Positions 35,202 to 44,818 of a DNA stretch of 64,000 nucleotides are shown piece by piece. The notes under the pieces were generated by a model that saw nothing but the letters and a program-made list of their open reading frames with translations, did no database searches and was not told the origin of the DNA. Position 1 is the stretch's first letter. Each line of letters begins with the position of its first letter. Position numbers and translations under genes: made by a program. This stretch comes from CAZRKC01 sp964600665 (GTDB lineage Bacteria; Bacillota; SLNR01). Location of the stretch: positions 1 through 64,000 of the forward strand of contig CAZRKC010000006.1 in the NCBI GenBank assembly GCA_964600665.1. The letters run 5' to 3'.

Positions 35202-36437
35202 CTACTGATACAGCGGAAACTTCCCGCTTAATACCTTCACTTGGACTGCCACTGCCTTCTTCACCTCTTCGTCCTCAGCATGCAAAAGGATTCGGGTGAT
35301 CATATCCGCAATCTCCACCATGTCCTTTTCTTTCATGCCCCGGGTGGTGACTGCAGGGGTACCAATGCGGATCCCGCTGGTGATGGTGGGCTTTTCTGGG
35401 TCAAAGGGCACGGCATTCTTGTTCACCGTGATTCCCACTGCATCCAGTGCCGTCTCCGCCGCTTTGCCGGTGATGCCTTTCCCCCTTAAATCCAGCAGCA
35501 TCAAATGATTGTCCGTACCACCGGAAACCAGGTGAAACCCATTCTCCACCAGTCGTCTGGCCATCGCATCGGCATTGAGAATAATTTGTTTCTGATATGT
35601 TTTGAACTCAGGGGCCATCGCTTCCTTGAAAGCAACTGCCTTGGCTGCAATGATATGCATCAACGGGCCACCCTGGGTTCCAGGGAAAATGGCCTTGTCG
35701 ATGTCTTTGGCCAAGGCTTGGGTGCATAAAATCATACCGCCCCTGGGCCCTCTCAGCGTTTTGTGAGTTGTAGTCGTTACCACATCGGCATACGGCACGG
35801 GATTTGGATGGAGACCGGCAGCAACAAGCCCGGCGATATGGGCCATATCCACCATAAAATAAGCTCCCACTTCTTTAGCCACCTGACCGATCCGTTCAAA
35901 ATCAATGAACCGGGGATACGCACTGGCACCCGCCACAATCAGCTTAGGGCGTTCTGCGTGGGCCACCCGGCTCAGTTCATCGTAGTCGAGGGTTTCAGTT
36001 TCTTTATCCACACCATAGGACAAAAATTGAAAGTATTTGCCGGATATGTTAACCGGGCTGCCATGGGTCAGGTGCCCGCCATGCGCCAACCGCATGCCTA
36101 AAACCTTGTCACCGGGTTCCAGAAGGGCAAAATAGACAGCCATGTTGGCCTGCGCACCGGCATGAGGTTGCACATTGACATGTTCAGCTCCGAAAATGGC
36201 TTTTGCCCGCTGGATCGCCAATGTCTCCGCAACATCCACATACTCGCAGCCACCATAATAGCGCCGTCCCGGATAACCTTCTGCATACTTGTTCGTCAGG
36301 ACCGAACCTTGCGCTTCCAGGACCGCCCTGCTGACAAAATTCTCTGAAGCGATCAGCTCGATTTTGTCCCGCTGACGTTGGGTCTCATTTTCAATGGCTT
36401 CCGCAATTTCGGGATCCACCTGTTTTAAGATGCTCAT
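35202..36437 (-). CDS. glyA: Serine hydroxymethyltransferase
   Basis: 411 residues, PLP enzyme; serine plus tetrahydrofolate to glycine plus methylene-THF, the main one-carbon source and a partner of MetF. PLP Lys in VVTTTTHKTLRGPRGG; VNVQPHAGAQANMAVYFALL and DNHLMLLDLRGKGITG are conserved. Part of the rpiB-glyA-upp run seen in many Firmicutes. Confidence 0.97.
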   Translation of the reverse strand: MSILKQVDPEIAEAIENETQRQRDKIELIASENFVSRAVLEAQGSVLTNKYAEGYPGRRYYGGCEYVDVAETLAIQRAKAIFGAEHVNVQPHAGAQANMAVYFALLEPGDKVLGMRLAHGGHLTHGSPVNISGKYFQFLSYGVDKETETLDYDELSRVAHAERPKLIVAGASAYPRFIDFERIGQVAKEVGAYFMVDMAHIAGLVAAGLHPNPVPYADVVTTTTHKTLRGPRGGMILCTQALAKDIDKAIFPGTQGGPLMHIIAAKAVAFKEAMAPEFKTYQKQIILNADAMARRLVENGFHLVSGGTDNHLMLLDLRGKGITGKAAETALDAVGITVNKNAVPFDPEKPTITSGIRIGTPAVTTRGMKEKDMVEIADMITRILLHAEDEEVKKAVAVQVKVLSGKFPLYQ

Positions 36438-36457
36438 GCCCAGCCGCCTCCCGCAGT

Positions 36458-36901
36458 TTAGTATTTTTCTTCAATCTCTTTGATCTTCTGAATCCGCCGT
36501 GTGTGCCGGCCGCCAATAAACTCAGACAGCAGCCACGTATGGACGATTTCCAAAGCTAAACCATGACCGATGACGCGTTCGCCCATGACCAGGACATTGG
36601 CATCATTGTGCTCTCGCGACAACCGGCAGGAAAAGAGGTCATGACAAAGGGCCGCACGGATTCCGTGGACCTTATTGGCCGTGATGCTCATCCCAATACC
36701 CGTGCCGCAAATCAGGATTGCCCGGTCGAATTCTCCCGTAGCCACGCCTTCAGCGGCCTTCAGACCGATGTCTGTGTAATCCACCGCATCTAAGGATACG
36801 GCGCCAAAATCAGTGAAGTCCAGTTCCAGGTCCGTTAACAGTTCCTTCACTTTTTCTTTTAGCGCAAATCCTGCGTGGTCACTTCCGATGGCGATTTTCA
36901 T
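36458..36901 (-). CDS. rpiB: Ribose-5-phosphate isomerase B
   Basis: 147 residues; ribose 5-phosphate to ribulose 5-phosphate. Motifs IGSDHAGFALK, ILICGTGIGMSITANK (catalytic Cys) and SREHNDANVLVMGERVIG. A GGGGTGAAG ribosome site precedes the ATG. It could also act on allose phosphate in some species. Confidence 0.95.
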   Translation of the reverse strand: MKIAIGSDHAGFALKEKVKELLTDLELDFTDFGAVSLDAVDYTDIGLKAAEGVATGEFDRAILICGTGIGMSITANKVHGIRAALCHDLFSCRLSREHNDANVLVMGERVIGHGLALEIVHTWLLSEFIGGRHTRRIQKIKEIEEKY

Positions 36902-37023
36902 TTCTTCACCCCCGCTATGATCTAAAAAAAGTATGATGACGCTACCGGTAACAACAAAAACAGCATGCCCAAAAATCGCGCATTCATTAAATCATATTCT
37001 TCTCTGCTTCTTGATTTCCTGCC

Positions 37024-37473
37024 TTACCAGCGCCCTTCTTTCTCAATATCGGAAAGCAGTGCATCCAAATCCGCTGTCAATTGCAATGCGCAAGCCCGAT
37101 AGACATCCAGGGATTGGCCGTAAGGATCCTCCATGTGCAGGATCCTGATTTTATCGGCTGCATCAGGGACCAGATGAATCACCGCCCCTTGATGATGCTC
37201 AGTCATCACCAAAATCAGATCGGCTTTCTGAATCATGTCTGTCGTCAGCATGCTGGCGATATGCCCGGACAAGTCGATTCCATGTTCATGGAGGACCGTT
37301 ATGGTATGATCGGCGGCACGGTCTCCATCAAAAGCAGCTGTACCCGCAGAGCGAATCAGAATGGTATCTGCCTGATCCGGAAACCGTTTCTGAATCAGGG
37401 AACGCAACAGTCCCTCAGCCATGGGACTCCGGCAAGTATTTCCCGTGCATACGATCAGGATCGTGTAACTCAC
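37024..37473 (-). CDS. ywlE: Protein arginine phosphatase (YwlE-type, LMW-PTP fold)
   Basis: 149 residues. The active-site loop is VCTGNTCRSPMAEG, and the Thr in the middle of CTGNTCRS is the residue that gives YwlE its arginine-phosphate specificity instead of tyrosine phosphate; the general acid Asp is in MEDPYGQ. It would counter an McsB-type arginine kinase. GTG 37473, 8 bases after GAGGAG, starts it. It overlaps the end of the sua5 gene in most start choices, and the pair is conserved in Firmicutes. Confidence 0.88.
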   Translation of the reverse strand: MSYTILIVCTGNTCRSPMAEGLLRSLIQKRFPDQADTILIRSAGTAAFDGDRAADHTITVLHEHGIDLSGHIASMLTTDMIQKADLILVMTEHHQGAVIHLVPDAADKIRILHMEDPYGQSLDVYRACALQLTADLDALLSDIEKEGRW

Positions 37474-37478
37474 AGCAA

Positions 37479-38540
37479 TCACTCCTCGGACCGACCGACC
37501 AGGATGACATGAAACCCTGCGGCTTTACGGAGCCGGTTCATCACTGCCGCCCCCAGTCCGGAGGCGTCGATCCCTTCGGCAATGATCAGGTCAATGTCTT
37601 CCAGATCCATCTGTCGCAACAATGTATATATGCGATGGGCAATTTCAACGGCATCGGACCGCTGACCGATCAACCAGACCGGCCTTCCCGTATAAAACGA
37701 AGCATTCTCCACCGTGGCCAAAATTCCCACTCGTTTTCCCGACCTCATGGCATCATCGGCGATCTGCAGCACCCGTGCCGGGACCAGCCGATCGTCTCCT
37801 TCCACCACCACCATATCGGCTTTGGGAGCATAATGACGGTACTTCATACCTGGCGAGCGGGGGGCGGTCATATCCGTGCCATAAACCGCGGGATCCATCT
37901 CCACCTGCGGCAGGACCGTCAAGAGTTCTTCCCGGGTGACACCACCTGGACGCAATATGGTCGGAATTTCCCCGGTCAGATCCAGCACCGTAGATTCCAG
38001 ACCGATTCCCGTTTCTCCGCCGTCAATGATCAACGGGATCTGCCCGTCCATATCGTCGATGACATGCGCTGCACAGGTCGGACTCGGTCGACCGGACCGG
38101 TTGGCACTAGGTGCTGCTACCGGCAATCCCGCAGTATGGATCAGTGCCATCGCCACCGGATGTGATGGCATCCGGATGGCAACCGTATCTAAGCCGGCCG
38201 TCACCACATCGGGAACGAGGGGGCTTCGGGGAAAAATCAGCGTTAACGGGCCCGGCCAGAACGCGGCCATCAATGGCTCTGCCAGTGGGGGCACGGAAGC
38301 AACCAGAGGCAGCAAATCGTCCCGGTGAGCAATATGTACAATCAGCGGGTTGTCCCCGGGTCGCCCTTTAGCAGCGAATATTTTTCTCACCGCCGCCTCC
38401 GACAGGGCATTGGCTCCCAGTCCGTATACCGTTTCCGTGGGAAACGCCACCAGGTCCCCCTGAATCAGATACTTGGCCGCCTCACGGATCCGGTCCATAT
38501 CGGGTTCCGTGGCATCGACTTTGATTACCATGGTATTCAT
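37479..38540 (-). CDS. L-threonylcarbamoyladenylate synthase (Sua5/YwlC)
   Basis: 353 residues. N-terminal YrdC domain (AFPTETVYGLGANAL, FAAKGRPGDNPLIVHI, VAAPSANRSGRPSPT), linker SPGMKYRHYAPKA, and a C-terminal Sua5 domain. Makes the precursor for t6A at position 37 of ANN-decoding tRNAs. GAGGG is 6 bases before ATG 38540. The start overlaps the end of prmC by 4 bases. Confidence 0.95.
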   Translation of the reverse strand: MNTMVIKVDATEPDMDRIREAAKYLIQGDLVAFPTETVYGLGANALSEAAVRKIFAAKGRPGDNPLIVHIAHRDDLLPLVASVPPLAEPLMAAFWPGPLTLIFPRSPLVPDVVTAGLDTVAIRMPSHPVAMALIHTAGLPVAAPSANRSGRPSPTCAAHVIDDMDGQIPLIIDGGETGIGLESTVLDLTGEIPTILRPGGVTREELLTVLPQVEMDPAVYGTDMTAPRSPGMKYRHYAPKADMVVVEGDDRLVPARVLQIADDAMRSGKRVGILATVENASFYTGRPVWLIGQRSDAVEIAHRIYTLLRQMDLEDIDLIIAEGIDASGLGAAVMNRLRKAAGFHVILVGRSEE

Positions 38541-39439
38541 GCATATCCCTCATCTTGGAGATGGGACATTGGTTGTTTTCGCCGAGACCACAACACGCGT
38601 TCCCACCCCATATAGTCGTGGACCACTTGGGCCGGTTCCAGGATGCCCGTTTGATCCATCAAGTGCTTCACCGCCACCCCTTGCCCGGCGCCTACTTCCA
38701 GGACGATCCAGCCCTGCGGCGCCAGAAACCGGTCCAAACCGTCCAGTATCCGTCGATAGAAATCCAGACCATCAGCGCCACCGGACAAAGCCGTCAACGG
38801 CTCGTAATCTTTGACTTGCTGCTCGAGCATATCCATCTCTTTATCGGCAATGTATGGAGGATTGGACACAATGCCATCCACCCGACCGTCCATCCCGCTG
38901 CAAGTCAGTGCCTCCCACAAATCACCATGGACCGTGGTGATTCGACCCTCCAGCTGATATCGATGGATGTTCTTGTGGGCAATGGTCAATGCATCTGCTG
39001 AAATGTCCACACCATAGATCTTCGCTCCCGGATGATACCTGGCGATACTGATGGCGATCGCACCACTGCCGATCCCCAGATCCACCAGCTGCAAGACTGG
39101 TTGGTCTTTGGCCAGTGATAGTGCCGTTTCAACGACATGCTCCGTCTCTGGTCGAGGAATCAAGACACCGGGTGCGACATAAAATTCCATCCCCATAAAC
39201 TCCTGGTGCCCGGTAATATATTGGACTGGCATACAAGTCGCACGTTGCTGGATCATGTCCAGAAATATCCCTTGGATATCCGAAGCCACAGCATCATCCA
39301 TGTGCGCATACAACCTCGCCCGCTGGATACCCATAGCATGCATCAGCAACACTTCACTGTCCCATCGGCTGTCCGCAATGCCGGCTTCTTTTAATTGCTC
39401 AGCACCGAGAGCCAGTAATGCTCCCACTGAAGCGGTCAT
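38537..39439 (-). CDS. prmC: Release factor glutamine methyltransferase
   Basis: 300 residues; N5-methylates the Gln of the GGQ motif in RF1 and RF2. SAM motif LVDLGIGSGAIAISIARY and the substrate-binding NPPYI in GIVSNPPYIADKEM. It lies right after prfA, its substrate's gene, the usual pairing. Confidence 0.95.
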   Translation of the reverse strand: MTASVGALLALGAEQLKEAGIADSRWDSEVLLMHAMGIQRARLYAHMDDAVASDIQGIFLDMIQQRATCMPVQYITGHQEFMGMEFYVAPGVLIPRPETEHVVETALSLAKDQPVLQLVDLGIGSGAIAISIARYHPGAKIYGVDISADALTIAHKNIHRYQLEGRITTVHGDLWEALTCSGMDGRVDGIVSNPPYIADKEMDMLEQQVKDYEPLTALSGGADGLDFYRRILDGLDRFLAPQGWIVLEVGAGQGVAVKHLMDQTGILEPAQVVHDYMGWERVLWSRRKQPMSHLQDEGYA

Positions 39440-39440
39440 C

Positions 39441-40508
39441 TTATTCCACCTTCTTCAACCGCTCTGCCTGATCGGTGGTTATGAGGGCATCGATGATGTC
39501 ATCGATATCGCCTTCCAGTACCTGTTCCAATTTATGCAATGTCAGGCCGATCCGGTGATCCGTAACCCGCCCCTGGGGGTAATTGAAAGTCCGGATCCGC
39601 TCGCTACGATCGCCGGTGCCCACTTGGGATTTACGCGCTTCTGCCATCTCTGCCCGGTTCTCTCCTTCTGCAATATCCATCAACCGGGCCCGTAATACTC
39701 GCATGGCTTTTTCCCGGTTTTTGTGCTGGGATTTTTCATCCTGGCAAGACACCACCAGCCCTGAAGGAATATGCGTCAGCCGGACAGCCGAGTAGGTGGT
39801 ATTGACACTTTGCCCTCCGGGGCCGCTGGAACAGAACAAGTCAATGCGAATATCGTTGGGCTCGATATTGACCTCCACTTCCTCCGCTTCTGGCAAAACA
39901 GCCACAGTCACAGTGGACGTATGGATGCGCCCCCCTGATTCTGTCGTAGGGATCCGCTGCACCCGATGCACACCCATCTCATACTTGAGCCTGCTGTAGG
40001 CGGAAGCACCTTCGATGACAAAGACGATTTCCTTAAATCCACCCAATTCCGTAGGGTTGGCGCTGAGCACTTCCACACGCCACCCTTGGCGCTCCGCATA
40101 CCGCGTATACATACGGTACAAAGTCCCGGCAAAGAGTGCTGCCTCATCACCGCCGGCTCCGGCCCGGATTTCCATCACCACGTTCTTTTCATCCCGGGGA
40201 TCTTTCGGTAGCAGCATCACCTTTAACTCTGTTTCCACTTTCAATTTTTGGCCTTCCAGTTGGGTAAGCTCTTCCTCCAGAAACTCCATCAGATCCTGGT
40301 CGATCTCTCCAATCAACATCTCCCGGGCATTCTCCATCTCGTCCAGAATATGTTTCAGTTCCTGGTATTTTTCCACGATTCCCGTGAGGGAAGAATGAGC
40401 TTTGGCAAATTTCTGCCATTCAGACTGACGTCCGATAATAGCCGGATCATTCAGTTTGGATTCCAGTTCTTGATGCCGTTCCATAATGGCCTGCAGTTTG
40501 TCCAACAT
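39441..40508 (-). CDS. prfA: Peptide chain release factor 1
   Basis: 355 residues; terminates translation at UAA and UAG. The GGQ motif is in SSGPGGQSVNTTYSAVRLTH; the stop-codon recognition loop is IPTTESGGRIHTST (PTT at the place of the usual PAT/PVT tripeptide). ATG 40508 gives the usual MLDKL start; an upstream GTG and ATG are also in frame. Confidence 0.96.
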   Translation of the reverse strand: MLDKLQAIMERHQELESKLNDPAIIGRQSEWQKFAKAHSSLTGIVEKYQELKHILDEMENAREMLIGEIDQDLMEFLEEELTQLEGQKLKVETELKVMLLPKDPRDEKNVVMEIRAGAGGDEAALFAGTLYRMYTRYAERQGWRVEVLSANPTELGGFKEIVFVIEGASAYSRLKYEMGVHRVQRIPTTESGGRIHTSTVTVAVLPEAEEVEVNIEPNDIRIDLFCSSGPGGQSVNTTYSAVRLTHIPSGLVVSCQDEKSQHKNREKAMRVLRARLMDIAEGENRAEMAEARKSQVGTGDRSERIRTFNYPQGRVTDHRIGLTLHKLEQVLEGDIDDIIDALITTDQAERLKKVE

Positions 40509-40538
40509 GTGCATACACACCTTTACTTAGGATATTGA

Positions 40539-41417
40539 TCAGACCGAGGTCTGGGGCGCTTCCATTTTTAAAACACCTTCCAGCGCGCTTACCGCCACCT
40601 GGATCTGCTTGTCGTCTGGCTCTTTGGTCGTCAGGCGTTGCAAGAGCATGCCGGGTGCGCAGAATGCCCGGAGCACAGGAGATTTGCTTTTTCCGGCCAA
40701 CCGGATGATTTCATAAGATACACCGGCAATAATGGGCAGGAGTACGATCCGTGATAAAACCCGCAGCAGGAAATTCTGATATCCGATCCACACAAAAAAC
40801 AGCATACTCACCATAAATACAATAATGATGAAACTGGTTCCGCATCGGGGATGTTCCGTAGGCATAGGACGGATGTTGTCCACCGTCAGATCCAGTCCGA
40901 CTTCATAAGCATGGACCGTCTTGTGCTCAGCACCATGGTAGGCAAATATTCGCTGCACATCCTCCAATCTGGAGATCAAAGCCACATATCCGACAAAAAA
41001 AGCCATGCGGATGGAAAATTCGATCACATTCAACAGGATATTGTTTGGTACCAGTGTCCGGAGGAACCGCGTCAGCAAGACCGGGGTAACAATGAACAAT
41101 AGCGTGGCAATGCAAACAGCGCCCACCACAGTCAAGCTCATCTCCCTTGCCGTCAACTGTTCGTCTTCTTCACTGGCTTGGTTAGCGGAATACACCAGGG
41201 TGCTGATCCCGATGGTGAGTGAATCTGCCAATGCGGCCAATCCCCGAAACAGCGGCAGCTTAAAAACTGGCCACCGGTCTCCCCAGGAACTTAATGCAGA
41301 TGTCTGGGTAACAATCGTTCCCTTGGGCGTCCGAACCGCCACCACCATGCTGCGCTTGCCCCGCATCATGACTCCCTCAATCACTGCCTGCCCGCCAATC
41401 TGGATCGTGCTTGCCAT
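40539..41417 (-). CDS. DUF1385 membrane protein
   Basis: 292 residues. The family signature GGQAVIEGVMMRG opens it, and AYHGAEHKTVHAYE and HPRCGTSFIIIVF follow. About four to five membrane helices. The function is unknown; the gene is regularly placed between rpmE and prfA in Clostridia. A terminator separates it from rpmE. Confidence 0.9.
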   Translation of the reverse strand: MASTIQIGGQAVIEGVMMRGKRSMVVAVRTPKGTIVTQTSALSSWGDRWPVFKLPLFRGLAALADSLTIGISTLVYSANQASEEDEQLTAREMSLTVVGAVCIATLLFIVTPVLLTRFLRTLVPNNILLNVIEFSIRMAFFVGYVALISRLEDVQRIFAYHGAEHKTVHAYEVGLDLTVDNIRPMPTEHPRCGTSFIIIVFMVSMLFFVWIGYQNFLLRVLSRIVLLPIIAGVSYEIIRLAGKSKSPVLRAFCAPGMLLQRLTTKEPDDKQIQVAVSALEGVLKMEAPQTSV

Positions 41418-41432
41418 GGTCGTCCCTCCCTG

Positions 41433-41458
41433 AAAAAAAACAGAGCCGGTGGCTCTGC
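41433..41458 (-). terminator. Terminator after rpmE
   Basis: AGAGCC/GGCTCT stem and, on the minus strand, a run of eight T. Only 1 base after the rpmE stop codon. Confidence 0.85.
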
Positions 41459-41668
41459 TTATTCTTTCGTTTTGATCCCGTATTTCCGATTGAAGCGTTC
41501 CACTCGTCCGCCGCTATCCACTACTCTTTGTTTACCTGTATAAAACGGATGGCATTTCGAGCATATTTCAACCCGAAGATTCTTCTTGGTGGAACCCGTG
41601 CTGAATGTCTCGCCGCATGCGCACACACAGGTGGTTTCCTCATATTTAGGATGAATGTTCTCTTTCAC
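41459..41668 (-). CDS. rpmE: Ribosomal protein L31, zinc-binding form
   Basis: 69 residues. Cys pattern CVCACG and CSKCHPFYTG marks the Cys4-type (C+) L31. GTG 41668 is 7 bases after an AGGTG ribosome site. It has its own promoter at 41722-41750 and terminator. Confidence 0.96.
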   Translation of the reverse strand: MKENIHPKYEETTCVCACGETFSTGSTKKNLRVEICSKCHPFYTGKQRVVDSGGRVERFNRKYGIKTKE

Positions 41669-41721
41669 TCTGGCACACCTCACTTCTAGTCCATAATCAA
41701 TGTCCCTCTAATAACCATTTC

Positions 41722-41750
41722 ATTATAGCACAAAGGATTTTTCACCGCAA
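41722..41750 (-). promoter_or_regulatory. Promoter of rpmE
   Basis: On the minus strand TTGCGG (41750-41745), 17 bases, TATAAT (41727-41722), about 50 bases ahead of the rpmE start. Confidence 0.75.
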
Positions 41751-41804
41751 CAGGTATTTGTGTTCCATATATTTCCAGTGAATGGCCTTCATCGACCCAC
41801 ACGC

Positions 41805-43067
41805 TTACCCGTTCCCGCTGTTTTTCATGATCCCCAGGATGAATTCCCGGTTGTTTTTTGCTTTTTTCATCCGTTCCAGGACAAATTCAGTCGCCTCGAC
41901 TGTACCCAGAGGATATGTGAGCCGGCGAATCGCCCAAACGGCTTCCATGGTTTCATCATCCAGCAGCATCTCTTCTTTACGCGTGCCGGACCGCTTGATA
42001 TCGATGGCCGGGAAAATCCGCTTCTCAGATAACTTTCGATCGAGATGCAACTCTAAATTGCCGGTGCCTTTGAACTCTTCATAGATGACATCATCCATGC
42101 GGCTTCCGGTTTCAATCAGTGCTGTGGCCAGGATGGTGAGGCTGCCCCCTTCTTCGATTTTGCGTGCCGCCCCGAAAAAACGTTTTGGTTTATGAAAAGC
42201 AGATGGATCGATCCCCCCGGACAGGGTCCGGCCACTGGGTGGAACCACCAGGTTGTATGCCCTGGCCAGGCGGGTGATACTGTCCATCAGAATGACCACA
42301 TCTTTTTTCTGTTCCACCAACCGTTTTGCCCGCTCAATGACCATTTCGGCGACCTTGATGTGGTTTTCCGGAAGTTCATCAAAAGTGGAACTGACGACTT
42401 CTCCTCGTACCGACCGCTCCATATCCGTCACTTCTTCCGGTCGCTCGTCCACCAAAAGTACCTTGAGGACCACTTCCGGATGGTTTTTGGCAATGCTATT
42501 GGCTATATCTTTGAGCAGCATCGTCTTACCTGCTTTAGGCGGTGCCACGATCAGACCCCGCTGCCCTTTGCCGATGGGTGCAATCAGGTCCATGACCCGC
42601 ATGGAAAGGCTGTTGATCTGTGTCGACAGATCCAGTTTCTCGCATGGATACACCGGTGTCAGGGCATCAAAGTGGATTCGTTCCGCCGCTTCTTCCGGAT
42701 TACCGCCATTGACCCCTTCGACACGCAACAAGGCAAAATACCGTTCACCCTCTTTCGGCGGTCGTACCTGTCCGGAAACCATGTCCCCGGGTCGTAAAGC
42801 AAACCGTCGGATCTGCGATGGTGATACATAGATATCCTCTCGACTGGGGAGATACACAAACGGACGCAAAAATCCAAATCCATCCGGCATGATATCCAGA
42901 ATACCCTGGGCAAAAAGCAGGCCGTCTTTTTTCGTTTGCGCCTTTAGGATCTCAAAAATCAATTCCTTTTTGCGGAATGTGTAATATGCCGGGATATCCA
43001 ATCCCCGGGCGATCTTGTACAGTTCGATCAGCGTCTTTTCTTCCAGCTCGTAATAGCTCAAATCCAT
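41805..43067 (-). CDS. rho: Transcription termination factor Rho
   Basis: 420 residues; RNA-driven hexameric helicase. N-terminal Rho domain (LEEKTLIELYKIARGL), cold-shock RNA-binding fold (GILDIMPDGFGFLRP), P-loop GLIVAPPKAGKTMLLK, Walker B LLVDERPEEVTDMER, and DSITRLARAYN. ATG 43067 sits next to an AGGTG site; GTG 43070 is also in frame. Precedes rpmE as in Bacillus. Confidence 0.96.
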   Translation of the reverse strand: MDLSYYELEEKTLIELYKIARGLDIPAYYTFRKKELIFEILKAQTKKDGLLFAQGILDIMPDGFGFLRPFVYLPSREDIYVSPSQIRRFALRPGDMVSGQVRPPKEGERYFALLRVEGVNGGNPEEAAERIHFDALTPVYPCEKLDLSTQINSLSMRVMDLIAPIGKGQRGLIVAPPKAGKTMLLKDIANSIAKNHPEVVLKVLLVDERPEEVTDMERSVRGEVVSSTFDELPENHIKVAEMVIERAKRLVEQKKDVVILMDSITRLARAYNLVVPPSGRTLSGGIDPSAFHKPKRFFGAARKIEEGGSLTILATALIETGSRMDDVIYEEFKGTGNLELHLDRKLSEKRIFPAIDIKRSGTRKEEMLLDDETMEAVWAIRRLTYPLGTVEATEFVLERMKKAKNNREFILGIMKNSGNG

Positions 43068-43089
43068 CACCTGCTCATTTCATGTTTGA

Positions 43090-43746
43090 TCATAGCACGG
43101 TCTGTTTACCCGCACGCTCCCAGTCTTTCATAAATTGCTGGATGCCGGCATCCGTCAAAGGATGCTTCACCATCTGTGTCAGTAACGAAAAGGGCACGGT
43201 CGCAATGTGGGCGCCGGCGATTGCCGCAGCAGTCACATGCAAAGGATGGCGCATACTGGCGGCGATGATTTCAGCAGCGATATCATGGATGGCGAAAATA
43301 TTCGCGATATCCTCCACAATCTTCATGCCATTGGCACCGGTGTCATCCAAACGTCCAACAAACGGGCTCACATACGTACCGCCCGCTCGTGCAGCCATTA
43401 ATGCCTGATTCACCGAAAAAATCAATGTCACATTGGTCCGGATCCCCTCTCTGGACAAAACCTTGATGGCTTTCAGCCCTTCGATGGTCATTGGTATCTT
43501 GACCACAATATTGGGTGCCCACTGGACGAGAGTCCGGGCTTCCCGGATCATCCCCTCGCTGCCGGTACTGATAACCTCAGCACTGACCGGACCGTCTACG
43601 ATCGCAGCAATGGCTTTGATCATATCTTCAAATCCCCCGGCCTCTTTGGCTGCCAACGACGGATTCGTCGTCACCCCGGCGACGACACCCCAACTGTTAG
43701 CCTCTTTAATCTCTTCCAGGTTGGCAGAATCGATGAAAAACTTCAT
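43090..43746 (-). CDS. Fructose-6-phosphate aldolase / transaldolase-like
   Basis: 218 residues of the small TalC/Fsa family. Schiff-base Lys in NIVVKIPMT; MKFFIDSANLEEIKEA, GVTTNPSLAAKE and FVGRLDD are typical. Annotated as fsa or tal in different species; transaldolase activity is likelier for a Firmicute pentose pathway. Lies between glpX and rho. Confidence 0.92.
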   Translation of the reverse strand: MKFFIDSANLEEIKEANSWGVVAGVTTNPSLAAKEAGGFEDMIKAIAAIVDGPVSAEVISTGSEGMIREARTLVQWAPNIVVKIPMTIEGLKAIKVLSREGIRTNVTLIFSVNQALMAARAGGTYVSPFVGRLDDTGANGMKIVEDIANIFAIHDIAAEIIAASMRHPLHVTAAAIAGAHIATVPFSLLTQMVKHPLTDAGIQQFMKDWERAGKQTVL

Positions 43747-43764
43747 GGTCTCTCCCCCCTGACC

Positions 43765-44757
43765 TTATCGTTGATCCATATCCCACTTTTCTTTGAATTC
43801 CCGCAGAACCGGTTTGCGGTTCAGCTGATGGACGGCTTCGATGAAACGCACCGTGCCAGTTTTTGCCCGCATGACCACAGAATAGGTGCGACAACCTGCA
43901 CCCCCATACCGGACCCCTTTAAGCCAATCTCCATCTGTAATGCCAGTCGCGGCAAAAATGACATCATCACCTTTGACCATATCGTCCATGAGCAGCACTT
44001 TACATTCATCTCGCAGTCCCATTTCATGGATCCGCCGCACTTGTTCCTCGTCACTCGGAGTCAGACGCCCTTGAAGCTCTCCTCCCAGACAGCGCAATGC
44101 CGCCGCAGCCAGAACCCCTTCCGGTGCACCACCGATTCCCAGCAGCATATCTACCCCGGTACCTTCCACCGCCGTGGCGATTGCCGCCGCAACATCCCCG
44201 TCGGTAATGAGTTTGATCCGCGCCCCCGACCTTCTGACTTCTTCCATAATGGCTTGATGCCGGGGCCGGTCCAAAAGAACCACCGTCAAATCCCTGATCT
44301 TGCTGCCCTGGGCTTTTGCCACTGCAGCTAAATTGTCATAAATCGATGCATCGATGTGAATACAACCGGCAGCCTGGGGTCCCACAGCGATTTTCTCCAT
44401 ATACATATCCGGCGCATGGAGCAGACATCCCTTTTCTGCCACGGCCAATGTGGCGATGGCACCAGGTAAACCTCGGGCCACCAGGTTGGTTCCTTCCAGA
44501 GGATCGACAGCAATATCCACGATTGGCGGAACTCCCGTTCCGACGCGCTCACCAATGTATAACATGGGGGCTTCATCGATTTCCCCCTCACCAATGACGA
44601 CAATCCCATCAATATGGACTGTATCAAAAACGGCCCGCATTGCATCCACAGCTGCACCATCCGCAGCTTCTTTATCACCCCGTCCCATCCAGCGGGCTGC
44701 GGCAATGGCTGCGGCTTCTGTTACACGCACAAATTCCAACGATAATTCTCTTTCCAT
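43765..44757 (-). CDS. glpX: Fructose-1,6-bisphosphatase, class II
   Basis: 330 residues; gluconeogenic hydrolysis of fructose 1,6-bisphosphate. Metal motifs GEGEIDEAPMLYIG and DPLEGTNLVARG are intact; GIGGAPEGVLAAAALRCLGG is conserved. ATG 44757, after GGAGGGG, is the start. Confidence 0.95.
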   Translation of the reverse strand: MERELSLEFVRVTEAAAIAAARWMGRGDKEAADGAAVDAMRAVFDTVHIDGIVVIGEGEIDEAPMLYIGERVGTGVPPIVDIAVDPLEGTNLVARGLPGAIATLAVAEKGCLLHAPDMYMEKIAVGPQAAGCIHIDASIYDNLAAVAKAQGSKIRDLTVVLLDRPRHQAIMEEVRRSGARIKLITDGDVAAAIATAVEGTGVDMLLGIGGAPEGVLAAAALRCLGGELQGRLTPSDEEQVRRIHEMGLRDECKVLLMDDMVKGDDVIFAATGITDGDWLKGVRYGGAGCRTYSVVMRAKTGTVRFIEAVHQLNRKPVLREFKEKWDMDQR

Positions 44758-44786
44758 TTCATCCCCTCCTTGCAATTTCCTTGGGC

Positions 44787-44816
44787 AAAAGAGCAGAGTA
44801 TCCCTCTGCTCTTTTA
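44787..44816 (-). terminator. Terminator between fbaA and glpX
   Basis: A 12-base inverted repeat (AAAAGAGCAGAG with its complement) with a 6-base loop and T residues on the minus strand, just after fbaA. Confidence 0.8.
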
Positions 44817-44818
44817 AA